This document shows positions 25,953 to 33,414 of a DNA stretch of 64,000 bases, in pieces. Each line of letters starts with the position of its first letter. Position 1 is the first letter of the stretch. The stretch is from the NCBI RefSeq assembly GCF_003626575.1, contig NZ_RBDY01000008.1:62001-126000 (forward strand), read 5' to 3'. The notes under the pieces are model-generated. The model was not told where the DNA came from and ran no database searches. It saw only the letters and a program-made list of their open reading frames with translations. This DNA comes from Streptomyces radicis (GTDB lineage: Bacteria > Actinomycetota > Actinomycetes > Streptomycetales > Streptomycetaceae). Made by a program: the position numbers and the translations under genes.

Positions 25953-26921
25953 GTGAGCCGGTGGCGCACGGCCGGGGTGCCTGAGCTGGTGGCGGGCGCG
26001 AGGGAGGGGCGGCCCCGGGCGGTGGCCCGGCTGATCTCCCTGGTCGAGGGGGCGTCGCCGCGGCTGCGCGAGGTGATGGCCGCGCTGGCGCCCCACACGG
26101 GGCACGCCTATGTCGTGGGCCTGACGGGCCCCCCTGGCGTGGGCAAGTCCACCTCGACATCGGCCCTGGTGAGCGCCTATCGGCGGGCGGGGAAACGGGT
26201 CGGGGTGCTCGCGGTCGACCCGTCGTCGCCGTTCTCGGGCGGCGCGTTGCTCGGCGACCGGATCCGGATGGGCGAGCACGCGTCCGACCCCGGCGTCCAC
26301 ATTCGCTCGATGGCGACCCGGGGGCACCTGGGCGGCCTGGCCTGGGCGGCTCCCCAGGCCGTGCGGGTGCTCGACGCCGCGGGCTTCGACGTGGTGCTCG
26401 TGGAGACGGTCGGCGTCGGCCAGTCGGAGGTCGAGATCGCGGCCCAGGCGGACACGTCGGTCGTGCTGCTCGCGCCCGGGATGGGCGACGGGATCCAGGC
26501 GGCGAAGGCGGGGATCCTGGAGATCGGCGACGTCTTCGTGGTGAACAAGGCGGACCGCGACGGCGCCGACGCCACGGTCCGCGAGCTGCACCACATGCTG
26601 GGGCTCGGCGAGGCCCGCGCGCCGGGGGACTGGCGCCCTTCGGTGGTCAAGACGGTCGCCGCGCGCGGCGATGGCGTGGACGAGGTCGTCGAGGCGCTGG
26701 AGAAGCACCGGGCGTGGATGGAGGAGCGCGGCGTGCTGGCCGAGCGGCGGGCGCGGCGGGCGGCGTGGGAGATCGAGACGATCGCGGTGACGGCGCTGCG
26801 CGAACGGATCGGCGACATCCGAGGCGACCTGCGCCTGACGGCACTGGCGGAACGGGTGACGACGGGCGCGACGGACCCGTACGCGGCGGCGGACGAGCTG
26901 GTGCGGGCACTGGCGCGGTAG
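25953..26921 (+). CDS. meaB: MeaB-like GTPase (AdoCbl-mutase chaperone)
   Basis: A 322-residue SIMIBI-class G protein of the ArgK/MeaB family. Walker A GPPGVGKST is at residues 59-67. DPSSPFSGGALLGDRIRM, ETVGVGQSEVEI (switch region) and NKADRDGAD (NKxD) follow. MeaB protects and loads the AdoCbl cofactor of methylmalonyl- or isobutyryl-CoA mutase. GTG at 25953 is preceded by GGAGGTGA, which overlaps the thiolase stop. Alternative annotations as LAO/AO transport kinase reflect an old misnomer. Its partner is probably the icmA product or a mutase elsewhere. Confidence 0.93.
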   Translation: MSRWRTAGVPELVAGAREGRPRAVARLISLVEGASPRLREVMAALAPHTGHAYVVGLTGPPGVGKSTSTSALVSAYRRAGKRVGVLAVDPSSPFSGGALLGDRIRMGEHASDPGVHIRSMATRGHLGGLAWAAPQAVRVLDAAGFDVVLVETVGVGQSEVEIAAQADTSVVLLAPGMGDGIQAAKAGILEIGDVFVVNKADRDGADATVRELHHMLGLGEARAPGDWRPSVVKTVAARGDGVDEVVEALEKHRAWMEERGVLAERRARRAAWEIETIAVTALRERIGDIRGDLRLTALAERVTTGATDPYAAADELVRALAR

Positions 26922-26940
26922 CCTCCGGCGGTTTCGCACG

Positions 26941-27076
26941 TTGTGGTGCGGGTTTGTCTGCGACGGCTGGCGCGTTGTGGTGCGGGTTTGCCTGCGGCGG
27001 CTGGCGCGTTGTGGTGCGGGTTTGCCTGCGGCGGCTGGCGCGTTGTGGTGCCGGTTTGCCTGCGGCGGCGGGCGCG
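26941..27076 (+). repeat. Four tandem copies of a 34-bp unit
   Basis: Units begin at 26941, 26975, 27009 and 27043, each starting TTGTGGTGCGGGTTTG and ending GGCGCG. Units 2 and 3 are identical; units 1 and 4 have one to three changes each. 34 is not a multiple of 3, which argues against coding. Two diverged copies recur at about 27208-27276. Confidence 0.85.
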
Positions 27077-27126
27077 GCGCTTCGCGCGCGGTTTGCCTGC
27101 GGCGCTTCGCGTGGGCGCGCGCGTTG
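27064..27126 (+). repeat. 63-bp duplicated block, copy 1
   Basis: GGCGGCGGGCGCGGCGCTTC through GTGGGCGCGCGCGTTG recurs at 27261-27323 with a single base change visible (TTTGCCTGC versus TTTGGCTGC). The offset of 197 bp suggests that a larger segment including 34-bp-type units was duplicated. Confidence 0.8.
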
Positions 27127-27260
27127 GCTGCGGCGCTTGGTGCGTTGGGGTGTGGGCTGTTGGCCGAGGCGCTTCGCGCGCGACGTGCCTGCGGCGCTTG
27201 GTGCGCCGTGGTGTGGGTTTGTCTGTGGCGGCTGGTGCGTTGTGGTGTGGGTTTGTCTGT

Positions 27261-27323
27261 GGCGGCGGGCGCGGCGCTTCGCGCGCGGTTTGGCTGCGGC
27301 GCTTCGCGTGGGCGCGCGCGTTG
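27261..27323 (+). repeat. 63-bp duplicated block, copy 2
   Basis: Second copy of the block at 27064-27126, 197 bp downstream and almost identical. Confidence 0.8.
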
Positions 27324-27532
27324 TCTGCGGCGGCGGGTGCGTTGGGGGGTGGGCTGGTGTTCGTGGTGCTTTGGGTGCGGGGAGGTCACTGTGTGTCAGT
27401 GGTGGGGGTCACTCTCCGTAGGCTTGTTTTTCGCTTGTCGTCCTGCGGTCGTGTCGAACGCCCCCGCACGCCGGGAGCCCGTCCCTTCGCGGAGGTGAAG
27501 GGACGGGCCGTTCTCAGGTGGCGGGGGCGGCG

Positions 27533-28273
27533 TCAGTCGTCGTCCCGGTCATCGTCGTCGTCATCGTCGTCACCGCGGTCGTCGTCGTCCCAGTCGTCAT
27601 CGTCGTCATCGTCGTCGTCACGCTCCAGGTCCGTGATCTCGCCCGAGGCCAGGCTGATGCGGATCTCGTGCTCCACGCCGTCGTCCGTGCGCAGCTCCAG
27701 CTTCCAGTGCCCGTTCTCCACGTCCGCCTCGCGCAGGGTGCCCGAGGTGTGCTCCTCCGCCAGGCGGATCGCCTCGGCCGCGTCGATCCGCGAGCCGTCG
27801 GCGAGCAGGCTGTTGGCCGCCGTGCGGTCGTCGTCGTCATCGTCCCAGTCGTCGTCATCGTCATCGTCGGCCCGGGCGTTCACGACCTCGGTGCCGTCCT
27901 CGCTGACGCGGAGCTTGTACCACTGCTCGTCGTCGCCGAAGACGTCGATCTCCCAGCTGCGCCTGCCGTCGTCGTTGTCGCGCTCGATCTCCGTGACCAC
28001 CCCGGGGACCTCGGCGACCGCCGTGGCCACCGCCTGCTCGGCGACCGAGCCCGAGCCCCCGCCGTTCCCGCTCCCGCCGTCGTCGCCCGTGGTGTCGTCG
28101 CCCGTGGTGTCGTCAGCGCCGTCGTCCCCGCTCGGCGCGTCGGCGACGTTCAGGTCGTCCAGCGCGGCGGACGCGGGCTCCTGGTCGTCCGAGCTCATCG
28201 CGGCGCCCGCAAGCGTTCCGCCGCCGATCACGGCGCCTGCCGCGACGATCGCGATGATGAGGTTGCGCGTCAT
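27533..28273 (-). CDS. Secreted or anchored acidic PepSY-domain protein
   Basis: A 246-residue protein. Residues 1-25 form an uncleaved anchor or signal peptide (NLIIAIVAAGAVIGGGTLAG). Two PepSY-like units follow (EQAVATAVAEVPGVVTEIER, and EAIRLAEEHTSGTLREADVE with the companion EIRISLASGEI). Three Asp runs separate and end them; the C-terminus is almost pure Asp with Trp and Arg. ATG at 28273 follows GGGAGGAACCCC. PepSY proteins act outside the membrane, often inhibiting peptidases. It is divergent from a two-component system whose sensor also has an Asp run, so it is probably a target or partner. Confidence 0.88.
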   Translation of the reverse strand: MTRNLIIAIVAAGAVIGGGTLAGAAMSSDDQEPASAALDDLNVADAPSGDDGADDTTGDDTTGDDGGSGNGGGSGSVAEQAVATAVAEVPGVVTEIERDNDDGRRSWEIDVFGDDEQWYKLRVSEDGTEVVNARADDDDDDDWDDDDDDRTAANSLLADGSRIDAAEAIRLAEEHTSGTLREADVENGHWKLELRTDDGVEHEIRISLASGEITDLERDDDDDDDDDWDDDDRGDDDDDDDDRDDD

Positions 28274-28339
28274 GATGGGGTTCCTCCCGTGTTGTCGTGC
28301 TCTGTGCTGTCCGACGGGAACAACCATCTCTGACCGTTG

Positions 28340-28376
28340 CTGAAGCGGAGCTGAAGGTCCCTGAAGTCTTCTTCAG
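28340..28376 (+). promoter_or_regulatory. Candidate OmpR-type operator with CTGAAG direct repeats
   Basis: CTGAAG occurs at 28340, 28351 and 28361 (spacing 11 and 10 bp), followed by its inverse CTTCAG at 28371. Direct repeats with about 11-bp spacing are the usual binding pattern of OmpR/PhoB regulators. They lie in the divergent gap between the PepSY gene and the regulator gene, 24-60 bp before the latter's start. Inference from pattern only. Confidence 0.45.
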
Positions 28377-28399
28377 GAAGGATTTGCCAAGCTTGCTCC

Positions 28400-29068
28400 A
28401 TGCGCGTGCTGATTGTTGAGGACGAGAAGCGTCTCGCCAGGTCGCTGGCCCAGGGCCTGACCGCCGAGGGCTTCGCCGTCGATGTCGTGCACACCGGCAC
28501 CGACGGCCTGCACCGGGCCACCGAGGGGGCGTACGACCTGATCGTGCTCGACATCATGCTGCCGGGGATGAACGGCTACCGCGTGTGCGCCGCCCTGCGC
28601 GCCGCGGGCGACGAGACGCCCATCCTCATGCTCACCGCCAAGGACGGGGAGTACGACGAGGCCGAGGGGCTCGACACGGGCGCCGACGACTACCTGACCA
28701 AGCCGTTCTCCTATGTGGTGCTCGTGGCGCGTGTGCGGGCCCTGTTGCGGCGGCGCGGCGGCAGGGGCGCCTCGCCCGAGCTGCGCGTGGGCGACCTGAC
28801 GGTCGACCGCGCGACCCGCAGGGTGCGCAGGGGCGGAACGGAAGTGGGGCTCACGGCCAAGGAGTTCACGGTGCTCGAATATCTGGCGACGCGCGCGGGC
28901 GAGGTGGTCTCCAAGGCGGAGATACTCGAACACGGCTGGGACTTCGCCTATGACGGCGACCCCAACATCGTCGAGGTCTATGTCAGCGCGCTGCGCAGGA
29001 AGCTGGGCCCCGGGCTCATCGCCACCGTGCGCGGCGCCGGATACCGGATGGTGACGTCCCATGGCTAG
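28400..29068 (+). CDS. OmpR-family response regulator
   Basis: A 222-residue regulator. The receiver has E7/D8 and phospho-acceptor D51 in LIVLDIMLPGMNGY, and K101 in LTKPFSYV. A winged-helix DNA-binding domain covers about 128-220 (GLTAKEFTVLEYLATRAGEV, VEVYVSALRRKLG). No strong ribosome site precedes the ATG at 28400. The gene ends 8 bp inside the start of the histidine kinase, so they are coupled. The PepSY gene divergent from it is a likely target. Confidence 0.93.
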   Translation: MRVLIVEDEKRLARSLAQGLTAEGFAVDVVHTGTDGLHRATEGAYDLIVLDIMLPGMNGYRVCAALRAAGDETPILMLTAKDGEYDEAEGLDTGADDYLTKPFSYVVLVARVRALLRRRGGRGASPELRVGDLTVDRATRRVRRGGTEVGLTAKEFTVLEYLATRAGEVVSKAEILEHGWDFAYDGDPNIVEVYVSALRRKLGPGLIATVRGAGYRMVTSHG

Positions 29069-30590
29069 CGTGCGGGCGCGGGCCGCGTTCGGCGCCACCC
29101 TGGTGGTGGCCGTCGCGCTGGTCACCGCGGGGATCCTGATGGTGGCGCTGCTCGAACGCGAGATGGGCCACCGCGTCGACCTCCAGGCCGAGGCGGACGG
29201 CCGCGATGTCGCGGGGCAGCTGGGGACCGGCGTCGCCCCCGAGGAGCTGCGCCTCGAGGGGCTGCGCGGCCCGGTGCAGGTCATCGACCGCTCGGACGAC
29301 ACCGCCCTCGCGGTCACCGAGGGGCTCGAGGAGATCTGGGGCACGGAGAGCTCCGACGTCGTCGTCGAGGAGGAGCCGCCGCCCGTCACCACCGCGGCGG
29401 TCAGGACCGATGACGACGATGACGACGACGATGATGACGACGACGAGGACGAGAGCGACAACGGCGAGGACGCGGACAACGGCGAGGACGGCCTGCCGCC
29501 CGGCGAGATGGACGAGGAGATCGGGCTCATCAACGGCGCCGCGACCGTCAGGGGCGAGCGCGAGGAGTACCGCTTCGCCACGGTCGAGGTGACCATGCCG
29601 AGCGGCACGGAGGCCATCGTCTTCGCGGGCGCCCCGCTCAGCGTCGAGCAGGCGGCCGTGGACAGCGTGCGCACCTCGATGTTCGCCGGGGTGCCCGCGC
29701 TGGTCGCGGTCGTCGGCGGCGTGACCTGGCTGACGACCCGCCGCGCGTTCCGCCCGGTCGAGGGAATCCGCCGCGAGATGGCGGCCATCACCCACTCCGA
29801 GGACCTCTCCCGCCGCGTTCCCGAGCCGGAGGCCAGGGACGAGATCGGGCGCCTCGCCGTCACCACCAACGAGACGCTCGCCGCCCTCGAGGCGTCCGTC
29901 GAGCGCCAGCGGCGCTTCGTCGCCGACGCCTCGCACGAGCTGCGCAGCCCGATCGCCTCGCTCCGTACCCAGCTCGAGGTCGGCGAGGCCCACCCCGAGC
30001 TGCTCGACCTGCCGGGCGCGGTCAAGGACACCGTGCGCCTCCAGGCGCTGGCCGCCGACCTGCTGCTGCTCGCCAGGCTCGACGCGGGCGAGCGCCCGCT
30101 CGCCGGAACGGTCGGCCTCGCCGAGCTGGTCGCCGAGGAGCTCGACCAACGCGTCGGCGACCGGCACCCCGTCCGCCTGGCCGAGCTGGGCGAGGTCACC
30201 GTCTCGGGCTCGGCGGGCCAGCTCGCGCGGGTGCTGGGGAACCTGGTCGACAACGCCCAGCGGCACGCCGCGTCGGCGGTGCGGGTCTCGCTGCGCGCTG
30301 AGGGCGCCGACGCCGTCCTCGAGGTCGCCGACGACGGGCCTGGGGTGCCGGAGGCCGACCGGGAGCGGATCTTCCAGCGCTTCGTGCGCCTCGACGACGC
30401 CCGCGGCAGGGACGAGGGCGGCGCGGGTCTCGGCCTGGCCATCGCCCGCGACGTGGCGGCGCGGCACGGCGGAACGCTCACGGCCGGGGCGGCACCCGAG
30501 GGCGGCGCGCTGTTCGCGCTGCGCCTGCCCCTCGGCACGGCGGCCCCACGCCCGGAAGGCGGCCCTGACGACGTGGGCGAGGCGGCCTAG
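29061..30590 (+). CDS. Sensor histidine kinase with poly-Asp sensor loop
   Basis: A 509-residue kinase. A membrane segment lies at about 9-31, an extracytoplasmic loop of about 175 residues follows, then a second membrane segment near 207-226 and HAMP-like RRAFRPVEGIRREMAAI. H292 in FVADASHELRSPIASLRTQL is the phospho-acceptor. N-box LGNLVDNAQRHA and G boxes VADDGPGVPEADRERIF and GGAGLGLAIARD are intact. The sensor loop contains a run of 12 Asp near 117-128 and stays acidic to about 153. Such loops may bind cations or basic peptides; this is inferred. Confidence 0.92.
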   Translation: MASVRARAAFGATLVVAVALVTAGILMVALLEREMGHRVDLQAEADGRDVAGQLGTGVAPEELRLEGLRGPVQVIDRSDDTALAVTEGLEEIWGTESSDVVVEEEPPPVTTAAVRTDDDDDDDDDDDDEDESDNGEDADNGEDGLPPGEMDEEIGLINGAATVRGEREEYRFATVEVTMPSGTEAIVFAGAPLSVEQAAVDSVRTSMFAGVPALVAVVGGVTWLTTRRAFRPVEGIRREMAAITHSEDLSRRVPEPEARDEIGRLAVTTNETLAALEASVERQRRFVADASHELRSPIASLRTQLEVGEAHPELLDLPGAVKDTVRLQALAADLLLLARLDAGERPLAGTVGLAELVAEELDQRVGDRHPVRLAELGEVTVSGSAGQLARVLGNLVDNAQRHAASAVRVSLRAEGADAVLEVADDGPGVPEADRERIFQRFVRLDDARGRDEGGAGLGLAIARDVAARHGGTLTAGAAPEGGALFALRLPLGTAAPRPEGGPDDVGEAA

Positions 30591-30600
30591 GCCGGAACGT

Positions 30601-31077
30601 TCACAGTCGGCCGCGCTCGCGGTGCAGGTGCTCGGCCACCGGGGCCAGGGAGCGCCGCAGCGTCTGGAGGTCGTCCGGCGCGAGCAGGTCCACGAAGTGG
30701 CGGCGGACGGACGCCACATGGTGCGGGGCGACCTCGCGCATCGTCTCCCAGCCGCGCTCGGTCAGGACGGCGAAGAGGCCGCGCTTGTCGGAGTCGCAGT
30801 CCTCGCGGCGGACCAGGCCCGCGCGCTCCATGCGCGTGATCTGGTGGGACAGCCTGCTCTTGGACTGGAGCGTCCCGGCGGCCAGGTCGCTCATGCGCAT
30901 GCGGCGCTCGTCCGACTCGGAGAGGATCACCAGGATCTCGTAGTCGTTCATGGTCAGGCCGAACGGCTGGAGGTCGCGCTCGAGGCGGTGCGTGAGCAGC
31001 TTGCTGACCTCCAGATGGGTGCGCCAGGCGCGCTGCTCCGACTCGCTGAGCCAGCGGGTGCCGCTTTCCGTGTCCAT
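30601..31077 (-). CDS. MarR-family transcriptional regulator
   Basis: A 158-residue MarR regulator. The winged HTH spans about 45-115 (LTMNDYEILVILSESDERRM, then AAGTLQSKSRLSHQITRMER and DCDSDKRGLFAVLTERG). ATG at 31077 begins MDTESGTRWLSESEQ; six in-frame codons upstream are open but lack support. It is divergent from a DUF3817 gene across 71 bp. A similar MarR/DUF3817 pair lies 6 kb downstream. Ligand unknown. Confidence 0.9.
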   Translation of the reverse strand: MDTESGTRWLSESEQRAWRTHLEVSKLLTHRLERDLQPFGLTMNDYEILVILSESDERRMRMSDLAAGTLQSKSRLSHQITRMERAGLVRREDCDSDKRGLFAVLTERGWETMREVAPHHVASVRRHFVDLLAPDDLQTLRRSLAPVAEHLHRERGRL

Positions 31078-31108
31078 AGCGGGCACTCTAGCCAACGCCG
31101 GGGACCCG

Positions 31109-31130
31109 CCCCGATTGATCCGATTCGGGG
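31109..31130. promoter_or_regulatory. Candidate MarR operator upstream of DUF3817 gene (copy 1)
   Basis: CCCCGATTGATCCGATTCGGGG lies between the divergent marR and DUF3817 genes. It contains a CCGATT direct repeat and CCCCGA/TCGGGG dyad ends. 16 of the first 19 bases recur upstream of the second DUF3817 gene at 36998. Confidence 0.35.
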
Positions 31131-31148
31131 CTGCGACAATCGGGACCC

Positions 31149-31493
31149 ATGGACCTCAAGACCGCCTCCGCCCTGCGCAGGCTCCGGCTGGTGTCCGCCC
31201 CCGAGGCGGTTTCCTTCCTGGTGCTCCTGGTCTGCTCCGTCCTCAGGCGGACGACCGACTTCGACGCCGTCCCGGTGATGGGCGCCATCCATGGCCTCCT
31301 CTTCATCGTCTACGTGCTGTTCTGGGCCGACGCCTGGAACCGCGCCAGGTGGCCGCTGCCCACCGCGGCCTGGTACTTCCTGATGTCCGTCGTGCCCGTC
31401 GGCGGCTTCTTCGCCGAGCGGCGGCTGCGGAAGGCCCAGGAGGACGCGGTCATCGCGGCGCGCGCCCGCCGCGAGGGCGTCGTCAACGCCTGA
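31149..31493 (+). CDS. DUF3817 membrane protein
   Basis: A 114-residue membrane protein of the DUF3817 family. It has three hydrophobic segments (about 18-36, 44-60 and 73-92) and the conserved AIHGLLFIVYVLFWADAW and GGFFAERRLRK. The tail is basic. No function is known. It lies next to a divergent MarR gene. The paralogue at 37026 has the corresponding QVHGLLFMVYLVFAFDLGHK motif. Confidence 0.88.
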   Translation: MDLKTASALRRLRLVSAPEAVSFLVLLVCSVLRRTTDFDAVPVMGAIHGLLFIVYVLFWADAWNRARWPLPTAAWYFLMSVVPVGGFFAERRLRKAQEDAVIAARARREGVVNA

Positions 31494-31659
31494 CCCCGCC
31501 CGTCACCGACCCGGAAGGCTGACGCGGTCGCCGCCCCAGGCGGTGGACGCCTTCCCCCTCTCGGCCCCCTCCCGTTCGACAAGGCCACGGCCCTGACGTG
31601 TCGTTGATACGTCACTTCCGTGGCCTCTGTCGTTTCTGCACCCGTCCGAGGAGGGCACC

Positions 31660-33414
31660 GTGCGGCGTCCGGCCCACGACTACGAGAGCTTCAGCCGCCT
31701 CGCCGGCCCCCTCACCGAGCCGGGCCCCGGCTACCGGGTCGGATACCGGACCCTCATCTCGCGCGAGCCGCACCGAATACGAGCCGCCCTCCTGATGACG
31801 CTCGCGCCGCTGCTCTCCGCGGTGCTGCTCATCTGGCTGATCCACCCCGGCCACTGGACCGACAGGCAAGGGGCGCCCGGGTGGCTGCTGGCCGCCGACG
31901 CCGTGATGCTGGTGAGCGTCGGTCTGGTCGAGCTGTTCAGGCTCGTCAACGTCGTCTCCGTCGCGCACGCCACGCTGGTCGCCCGCGACCCGGTGCCCGT
32001 CGTGCCGGAGACCGGCACGCGGGTGGCGTTCCTGACGACGTTCGTGCCCGGCAAGGAGGCGCTCTCCCTGGTGCGCGCCACCCTTCAGGCCGCGGTCCTG
32101 CTGCGGCACCCCGGGCCGCTCGACGTCTGGCTGCTCGACGAGGGCGACGACCCCGCCGCCCGCGCGCTGTGCGCCGAGTTCGGCGTGCGCCACTTCAGCC
32201 GCAGGGGCGTCGCCCGCTGGAACCTGCCGGCGGGGCCGCACCGCGCCCGCACCAAGCACGGCAACTACAACGCCTGGCTCGACGCCCACGGCGACGACTA
32301 CGACTTCTTCGCCTCCGTCGACACCGACCACGCCCCGCTCCCCGACTACCTGGAGCGGATGCTGGGCTACTTCCGGGACCCCGACGTGGCATTTGTCGTG
32401 GGACCCCAGGTCTACGGCAACTACACCGCCCCGGTCACCAAGGCCGCGGAGAGCCAGCAGTTCCTCTTCCACGCCCTCGTCCAGCGGGCCGGGAACCGCT
32501 ACGGCTCCCCGATGCTCGTCGGCACCAACAACGCCGTCCGCGTGTGCGCGCTCAAGGACATCGGCGGCCTCGTCGACTCCGTCACCGAGGACATGGCCAC
32601 CGGCTTCGAGCTGCACCGCACCGCCAACCCCGCGACCGGCGAGCGCTGGCGCTCCGTCTACACCCCGGACGTGCTCGCGGTCGGCGAAGGCCCGTCCTCG
32701 TGGACCGACTTCTTCTCCCAGCAGCACCGCTGGTCACGCGGCACCTACGAGACGATCCTGCGGCAGTGCGCCCGCGGGGCGCGGCGCCACCGCGCGGGGT
32801 CGGCGTTCCACTACTTCCTCATGCTCGCCTTCTACCCGATGGCCGCCCTCACCTGGACGCTCGGCGCCCTCGGCTGCACGCTCTACCTCCTGCTCGGCGC
32901 CTCGGGCACCCAGGTCGCCTCGTCGGTGTGGATGATGCTCTACAGCGACGTGGCCGCCCTCCAGATCGGCCTCTACGTCTGGAACCGCCGCCACAACATC
33001 TCCCCGCACGAGCCCGCCGGGTCGTCGGGGGCCGCGGGCATGCTCATGTCCGCGCTCTCCGCGCCCGTCTACGCCCGCTCGCTGTTCGACGCCGTGCTGC
33101 GCCGCCGCGGCGGATTCGTGGTCACCCCCAAGGGCGGCGCCGTGAGCCCCGACGGGCCCGCGACGTTCCGCCTTCACCTCTTCTGGGCGGGGCTGCTCGC
33201 CGGCGCGCTGATCGCGTCGTTCGTCCTGGGCCACACCCACGCCGCCATGCGCACGTGGGCGCTGATCGCCCTCGCGGTCGCCGTCGCGCCCGCGGCGCTG
33301 TGGTGGTTCGGCCGGTCCAGGACCCCCGACGCCCCCGCCCCGACCCCCGCACCGCCTTCCGCCCCGCCCTCCGCACCGGAAACGCCGCGCCGACCCGTGG
33401 GAGCTGACGCATGA
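31660..33414 (+). CDS. cslA: Cellulose-synthase-like glycosyltransferase CslA
   Basis: A 584-residue family 2 glycosyltransferase. Two membrane segments at about 42-62 and 73-95 precede the cytoplasmic catalytic domain. DTD at 221-223, TED at 309-311 and QQHRW at 354-358 are the D,D,D,QxxRW processive-synthase set. At least four membrane segments follow, then a Pro-rich tail. GTG at 31660 follows GAGGAGGGCACC. In S. lividans CslA makes a beta-glucan at hyphal tips and acts with DivIVA. The stop overlaps glxA by 4 bp, as expected for that operon. Confidence 0.92.
   Translation: MRRPAHDYESFSRLAGPLTEPGPGYRVGYRTLISREPHRIRAALLMTLAPLLSAVLLIWLIHPGHWTDRQGAPGWLLAADAVMLVSVGLVELFRLVNVVSVAHATLVARDPVPVVPETGTRVAFLTTFVPGKEALSLVRATLQAAVLLRHPGPLDVWLLDEGDDPAARALCAEFGVRHFSRRGVARWNLPAGPHRARTKHGNYNAWLDAHGDDYDFFASVDTDHAPLPDYLERMLGYFRDPDVAFVVGPQVYGNYTAPVTKAAESQQFLFHALVQRAGNRYGSPMLVGTNNAVRVCALKDIGGLVDSVTEDMATGFELHRTANPATGERWRSVYTPDVLAVGEGPSSWTDFFSQQHRWSRGTYETILRQCARGARRHRAGSAFHYFLMLAFYPMAALTWTLGALGCTLYLLLGASGTQVASSVWMMLYSDVAALQIGLYVWNRRHNISPHEPAGSSGAAGMLMSALSAPVYARSLFDAVLRRRGGFVVTPKGGAVSPDGPATFRLHLFWAGLLAGALIASFVLGHTHAAMRTWALIALAVAVAPAALWWFGRSRTPDAPAPTPAPPSAPPSAPETPRRPVGADA

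Larger units (their letters stand above)
26922..27532. other. 611-bp A-poor repetitive noncoding tract
   Basis: Between the MeaB-like gene and the PepSY gene the + strand is nearly free of A up to about 27360 and rich in T and G. It consists of repeated GTTGTGGTGCGGGTTTGCC-like phrases. Open frames exist in all three forward frames but are low complexity (Arg/Leu/Cys/Gly), with no ribosome site or codon pattern, so I do not call genes. The last 170 bp are ordinary sequence and contain no feature I recognise. Confidence 0.8.

Noticed and set aside
26941..27323. Possible CRISPR array in the 34-bp repeats
   Set aside because: Units are contiguous without unique spacers, the repeat is not dyad-symmetric, and no cas genes are present.
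26714..28343. Several forward open frames through the repeat tract (235, 185 and 466 residues)
   Set aside because: All three frames stay open because the tract lacks A and thus stop codons. The peptides are Arg/Leu/Cys/Gly repeats with no ribosome site.
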